From assembly GCA_019136395.1 (NCBI GenBank), contig JAGVUH010000146.1:1-9339 (forward strand): a DNA stretch of 9,339 nucleotides, given 5' to 3'. The notes beneath the pieces were generated by a model that saw only the letters and a list, made by a program, of their open reading frames with translations, was not told the DNA's origin and searched no databases. The translations under genes and the position numbers were made by a program. The number at the start of each line of letters is the position of its first letter. Within the stretch, counting starts at the first letter, position 1. Below are positions 5,853 through 9,339 of this stretch, in pieces. The DNA comes from Gammaproteobacteria bacterium (lineage in GTDB: Bacteria; Pseudomonadota; Gammaproteobacteria; Chromatiales; Chromatiaceae).

Positions 5853-6998
5853 TCAAGCCGTCGCGGAGAACAGCCGCGCCAAAGTTGCCGGAACGAGGGC
5901 GGCGTTGGCCGCGCGGATGACGGCGTGTTTGGTCTTCAGTTCGGTGATCTTGGCTTGCAGGGCGTCGAAGGCCTGCTGGATTTCCAATGAGGGGACGGGC
6001 ACCTCGATGGCCATCAATTTTTCCAAGCCGAGTGTGCGGTTGCGTCCTGCACCGCCGGGCGAAGCCTTGCCGATCTTCTCCATGCCTTCGTCGGTCAGGA
6101 AGTAGTAGCGCAGAAAGTCGGCACTGGCGAGACGGCGATGTGCCAGGCAAGTGATAAAGCGATGGGAGCCGAAACGTCCGGTGTCCTCCGGCTCGGCCAC
6201 GGCGATGGCGCCTTCCCAGGCGAAGACGTTGGAAAACAGGAGGTCTCCGGCCTCGATGCGGAACAGGCGCTTGCTGCCCACCTCGGCGCCATGGAGCGGC
6301 GGTTTGTGGAATGTGCCCTTGCCGAAGGAACGGATGCCCAACTCGGGGTAGCTGCCTTCAAGGTTGATCTCCTCCTCGCGCCGAATCAAGGGGGCGACCT
6401 CGGCCATCGGGCGATAGGGTGCATCGGCAATAGCCTCGCGAAAGCGCACCGTCAACAGACGAGCAGCGTCGGCCTCGATGGCGTCGAGATGCTCCGTCAC
6501 TTGCCTGGCCTTGTCTTCCAGCGTGTCGAGGCGGGTGGCGATGGCATGCTGCTCGGCGAGGTGTGGGAGCGGAATCTGTTGTCCGAGGAAGCGATCTTCC
6601 TTGATGCGTACCCGGTTGGTCGTTCCCTCGCTTGATGCCTTGCATAGCTCCACGAACTGCGTCGAACGTACCAGCCAACCAAGGAATGTGGGGTCAATGC
6701 GGTCCGTGTCGACCGCAAACGACGGGAAATCGTTGCTGACAATTGCGCCATCGAGCTCCGGTGGCACCAGGCCAATAGCGCCATTGCGGGCGTCAATCTT
6801 GGAAAGTATGAGCTGGTTGGCGCGCACGAAGCGGCGTGTGGTTCCGACTTCGCCGCCGCGCACCTTGCCACGACTGATGACGCCTTTGCCCCATAGCTTG
6901 ATCGTCACCTCGTGATACTCATCTTCGGGGGCGAGAACGGCTGCCTCATCTGACCGGCGTAGCAGCTCGCCGAGGGCGATGCCTTGCCGGCTGCTCAT
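5853..6998 (-). CDS. hsdS: Type I restriction-modification specificity subunit HsdS
   Basis: A 381-residue DNA-recognition subunit that would direct the HsdM/HsdR complex to a bipartite target. The layout is the usual tandem one: target-recognition domain 1 at about 1-145 (ending LGQQIPLPHLAEQ), a helical spacer at about 146-195 (AIATRLDTLEDKARQVTEHLDAIE), target-recognition domain 2 at about 196-335 (ending LMAIEVPVPSLEIQ), and a second helical conserved region to the C-terminus. Both domains contain the family's closing PLP/PVP-type segments, and no frameshift or internal stop is visible. The start is supported by GGAGGG on the minus strand six bases upstream and by a 4-bp ATGA overlap with the preceding DUF1016 frame. 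The recognition sequence cannot be read from the protein. Its methyltransferase partner upstream is frameshifted, so it may have no functional local partner. Confidence 0.92.
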   Translation of the reverse strand: MSSRQGIALGELLRRSDEAAVLAPEDEYHEVTIKLWGKGVISRGKVRGGEVGTTRRFVRANQLILSKIDARNGAIGLVPPELDGAIVSNDFPSFAVDTDRIDPTFLGWLVRSTQFVELCKASSEGTTNRVRIKEDRFLGQQIPLPHLAEQHAIATRLDTLEDKARQVTEHLDAIEADAARLLTVRFREAIADAPYRPMAEVAPLIRREEEINLEGSYPELGIRSFGKGTFHKPPLHGAEVGSKRLFRIEAGDLLFSNVFAWEGAIAVAEPEDTGRFGSHRFITCLAHRRLASADFLRYYFLTDEGMEKIGKASPGGAGRNRTLGLEKLMAIEVPVPSLEIQQAFDALQAKITELKTKHAVIRAANAALVPATLARLFSATA

Positions 6999-7395
6999 GC
7001 CTCACCCTCCGTCTTGGGCTTAGTCAACTGTCGTGCCTCCAACTCCCGCCGCGACCGCTCCAACTCCTCGGCGATCAGTTTCTCGTCGGGCAGCAGGGTC
7101 CGGTATTCGGCGGCGAGTATCTTGCTGGGCAGGTTGTCGAGGGCATAGTGCGCCTCGGCCGCGCCCTTGTCGGCGCAGAGGATGAGGCCGACGGGCGGAT
7201 TCTCGCCGGGCTTCATCCAGTGCTCGCGGGCGTAGTTGAGGTAGATGTGCATCTAGCCCGCGTCGGCGTAGCTGAAGCGGCCGGCCTTGAGGTCGGTGAT
7301 CCCCTGGCAGCGCAGGGCCTCGCTCTTCACTGACAGCAGTCGCACGTAGGCCGACCAGGGCAGCGGGAAGCGGGTCGCCAGGGTGGCGAGGTTCG

Positions 7396-7426
7396 CCAAT
7401 TGTCCAGACGGTGTCTGGCGAATTGG
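7396..7426. repeat. Intragenic palindrome, copy 1
   Basis: The core is CCAGAC-GGT-GTCTGG at 7404-7418. Beyond a 2x2 mismatch the flanks CCAATT (7396-7401) and AATTGG (7421-7426) pair again, giving twelve base pairs in all. On the minus strand the core encodes QTPS at residues 128-131. Confidence 0.9.
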
Positions 7427-7436
7427 GTGAGGGGAT

Positions 7437-7463
7437 GATTTTGCAGACGGTGTCTGCGGAATC
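7437..7463. repeat. Intragenic palindrome, copy 2
   Basis: GATTTTGCAGAC (7437-7448), loop GGT, and GTCTGCGGAATC (7452-7463) form a 12-bp stem with two adjacent G-T wobbles. The core begins exactly 39 bp from that of copy 1. On the minus strand it encodes QTPS at residues 115-118. Confidence 0.9.
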
Positions 7464-7475
7464 TCGGTGGGTAAG

Positions 7476-7502
7476 GATTTATCAGACGGTGTCTGATAAA
7501 TC
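7476..7502. repeat. Intragenic palindrome, copy 3
   Basis: GATTTATCAGAC (7476-7487), loop GGT, and GTCTGATAAATC (7491-7502) form a perfect 12-bp stem. The core begins exactly 39 bp from that of copy 2. On the minus strand it encodes QTPS at residues 102-105. This is the most perfect of the three. Confidence 0.93.
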
Positions 7503-7800
7503 TGCTCCTGCGGCCAGAACAGGTAGAAATTGCGCATCTGCTGGAGATTGATCACCCCAAAGCCTCGGCCAAATCGCGCTGTCAGGTCGGCGGAGAGACG
7601 TTTGAGCAATTGCTGCCCATATTCGGCCCGACCCTTACCACCCTGCTCGAACTCGACGATGCGTCGGCCGATCTCCCAATAGCTGGCGGTCATCAGGGCG
7701 TTGACGCTGCGGGCGGCGGCACGCCGGGCGGACTCCAGCAGTTCGACGATGCCGGTGTGGACGTCGCCGTAGGCGGTGGGGAGCTTGGGTTTAGCCATGG

Positions 7801-9339
7801 TCAGGCCTCGCTCACCAGGGCCTCGATTTCCGCCAGCAGGCGCATCACGTCCTGCTCCCTGGCGCGCATCGCCGCCACCAGGTCTTTCGGGTCGGCATGT
7901 TCCAGGCCGGCCTTGGCATAGGCATTCTTGAGGTCCAGGTTGTAGATGGGCCAGTAGATGGCATCGCCTTCCCGCTGGGCAGCCTTGGCGGCGTCCTCGT
8001 GCGCCTGCTGGCGGCGCTTGAGGTCGCGCTGCTCGGCTTCGAGGGCGGCCTTCCTTGTCGACCCGTTTGCTGCGGCGAGTTCGAGGTCGATCTCCCGCAA
8101 CAGCTTGCCGAGCTCAATGGCGGCCTGGCGTTCGGTTTCAGCCTGCTTCCAGAGCGGTTCGGCACGGGTGCGGGCATCGGCCTTGATGGCGGCGAAGTCG
8201 ATCTTCCAGGCCTGGGCGTTCCCTTCCCGCTGGTTCCACCAGGCGAGACAGGCAGCGAACTCCTCGTATTGCAGGGGCGCGGTCTTGCTGTATTTCTTGC
8301 GCCCCTCCGGCAACGGCAGCTCGTAGTACCAGATGTCGCCCGTGGGGCCGGTGCGGTCGAAGAAAATCAGGTTGGCCGGAATGTCGGTGTAGGGAGCGAA
8401 GACGCCCTGGGGCAGCCGGACGACGGTATGCAGGTTGAACTCGCCCAGCAGTTCTTCCTTGATGCGGGCCGAAACACCATCGCCGAACAGGGTGCCGTTG
8501 GGCACGACCACGGCGGCACGGCCTGGCTTGGGCTGGCGGCGCAGCTTGCGCATGATGTATTGGAGGAAGAGCAGGGCGGTTTCCGCCGTCTGCTTGTCGG
8601 CCGGGAAGTTGGCCTTGATCCGCCGAAGGGCGGGTTGGTGAGGATGACGTCCACCCGTTCGCGCTCGCCGATGTCGGTGAGCTTGCCGGCCAGGGTATTG
8701 CCGTAGGCGATCATGGGCGCCTCCAGGCCATGCAGTAGCAGGTTCATCTGCGCCAGCATGTAGGGTAGCGGCTTGGCCTCCTGGCCGTGCAGAGTCTGGC
8801 GTTGCAGGAGGCGTCGGTCCTCCGGGGTCCTGACCTGACCGACAATGTGATCGTAAGCCTCCACCAGGAAGCCGCCAGTACCACAGGCGGGGTCCAGCAG
8901 GGTCTCGCCCAGCTTGGGGGCCGTCACCGCGACCATGAACCGCACCACGGGACGTGGGGTGTAGAACTCGCCGGAGTCCCCCGCCGCGTCGCGCATCTCC
9001 CGGAGCATGGATTCATAGAGGTGGGAGAGGGTGTGGATCTCCTCGCTGGCGCTGAAGTGGATGCCATTGATCTTGTTGATGATGTCGCGCAGCAGATAAC
9101 CGCTGACCATGCGGTTCTGCACGCCGCCGAAGACGTTGGCGATGACTTCGCGCTGGCTGCCCTTCGCGCCAGTGCCGGCCAGCCCGCGCAGATAACGGAA
9201 CAGCCCCAGGCCGGCGACTCCATCGGGCCGGATCGCGGTGTCCTGGGCGATGAAGGCCAGCAGTTCATCGCCGCTGATGCCATCTTCCCGGGCCGCCCAA
9301 TCGCGCCAGCGGTAGGGCGATTCGATGATGGGGTGGTAG
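7801..9339 (-). pseudogene. hsdM: Type I restriction-modification methyltransferase HsdM, frameshifted and 5'-truncated by the window edge
   Basis: An N6-adenine DNA methyltransferase subunit. The frame is open from the right edge and reads YHPIIESPYRWRDWA, then FGGVQNRMVSGY and HTLSHLYESMLREM, typical HsdM N-terminal blocks, so the real start is off-window. Motif I is DPACGTGGF (8894-8868), the S-adenosylmethionine site. Motif IV is NPPFGG (8636-8619), the catalytic motif. Directly after it the frame breaks: homology resumes one frame over with IKANFPADKQTAETALLFLQ from 8619 and runs to the stop at 7801 (AVVVPNGTLFGDG, VRLPQGVFAPYTDIPANLIFF, IYNLDLKN). Relatives carry a short acidic stretch (GEEE..GI) between the two parts, so the lesion looks like a deletion of about 16 bases rather than a single-base slip. 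The stop is 2 bp from the next ATG. Confidence 0.88.

Larger units (their letters stand above)
6995..7798 (-). pseudogene. DUF1016/YhcG-like PD-(D/E)XK nuclease gene, degraded (internal deletion plus amber codon)
   Basis: Two segments in one frame, 7798-7253 (181 residues) and 7252-6995 (85 residues), are separated by a TAG at 7255-7253 that is followed at once by ATG. Residues 8-95 match the DUF1016 N-terminal domain (SYWEIGRRIVEFEQGGKGRAEYG, FGVINLQQMRNFYLFWP). The second part continues the C-terminal nuclease domain (MHIYLNYAREHW, NPPVGLILCADK). Family members usually have Gln where TAG stands, so a CAG-to-TAG change is likely. In addition LLSVKSEALRC joins two family blocks normally about 90-100 residues apart, removing the first catalytic Asp of the nuclease core; D169-L-K171 remains. 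Residues 102-131 form a QTPS-containing insertion encoded by three hairpins. The gene starts 2 bp after the hsdM stop and overlaps hsdS by 4 bp. The C-terminal piece might be made by reinitiation. Confidence 0.85.

Noticed and set aside
7396..7502. CRISPR array
   Set aside because: Only three palindromes, with 10-12 bp between hairpins, lie inside a continuous reading frame. Spacers are far too short and no cas gene is present.
8610..8640. Programmed ribosomal frameshift joining the two hsdM parts
   Set aside because: No slippery heptamer or downstream pseudoknot is apparent, and the missing linker residues fit a deletion better.
7897..8706. 269-residue open frame on the plus strand opposite hsdM
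   Set aside because: It is a shadow of the hsdM coding sequence; it crosses the frameshift site and shows no family resemblance.
8924..9283. 119-residue minus-strand frame overlapping the start of hsdM
   Set aside because: A different minus frame continues HsdM homology without interruption to the window edge, so this one is an out-of-frame shadow.

Overview
The window is GC-rich, gene-dense bacterial DNA. A periplasmic NMT1-like domain fused to PAS and GGDEF, a NuoF/FdsB-type NADH subunit, a type I restriction-modification (RM) operon and a HigB-like toxin-antitoxin (TA) pair together suggest a proteobacterium, most likely a gamma- or betaproteobacterium. This is inference: no rRNA or other taxonomic marker is present.

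Layout. (1) 1-397: the 3' end of a flavin/Fe-S NADH-binding subunit, probably the beta subunit of NAD-dependent formate dehydrogenase. (2) 398-605: an intergenic region dominated by a CCTTTGG heptamer tandem repeat. (3) 606-2696: a membrane-anchored diguanylate cyclase with an NMT1/THI5-like periplasmic sensor. (4) 2697-2937: a convergent intergenic region with two GC-rich stem-loops. (5) 2938-3621 (minus): a short cation-diffusion-facilitator-like transporter. (6) 3622-3836: a divergent control region ending in a perfect 16-bp operator that overlaps the TA promoter. (7) 3837-4455: a toxin-antitoxin pair. (8) 4464-5726 (minus): an HD-domain phosphohydrolase of the SAMHD1/YwfO type. (9) 5853-9339 (minus): an operon hsdM - DUF1016/YhcG-like nuclease - hsdS, entering from the right edge.

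The left third is housekeeping and signalling. From about 3.8 kb rightward the content is accessory (TA, HD hydrolase, RM) and looks like a defence island. The RM operon is decaying. hsdM carries a frameshift directly after the catalytic NPPF motif. The DUF1016 gene has lost its middle (including part of the nuclease core) and has an in-frame amber codon followed at once by ATG. hsdS appears intact. The genes are tightly coupled (2-bp gap, then a 4-bp ATGA overlap), so they were once one translational unit.

The most striking structure is inside the DUF1016 gene. Three palindromic hairpins share the core CAGACGGTGTCTG, sit exactly 39 bp apart, and have arms that differ in sequence yet remain largely self-complementary. 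Each encodes Gln-Thr-Pro-Ser in frame. The second notable structure is the TA control region, where operator, -10 box and predicted transcription start converge on the toxin ATG, predicting a leaderless toxin mRNA.
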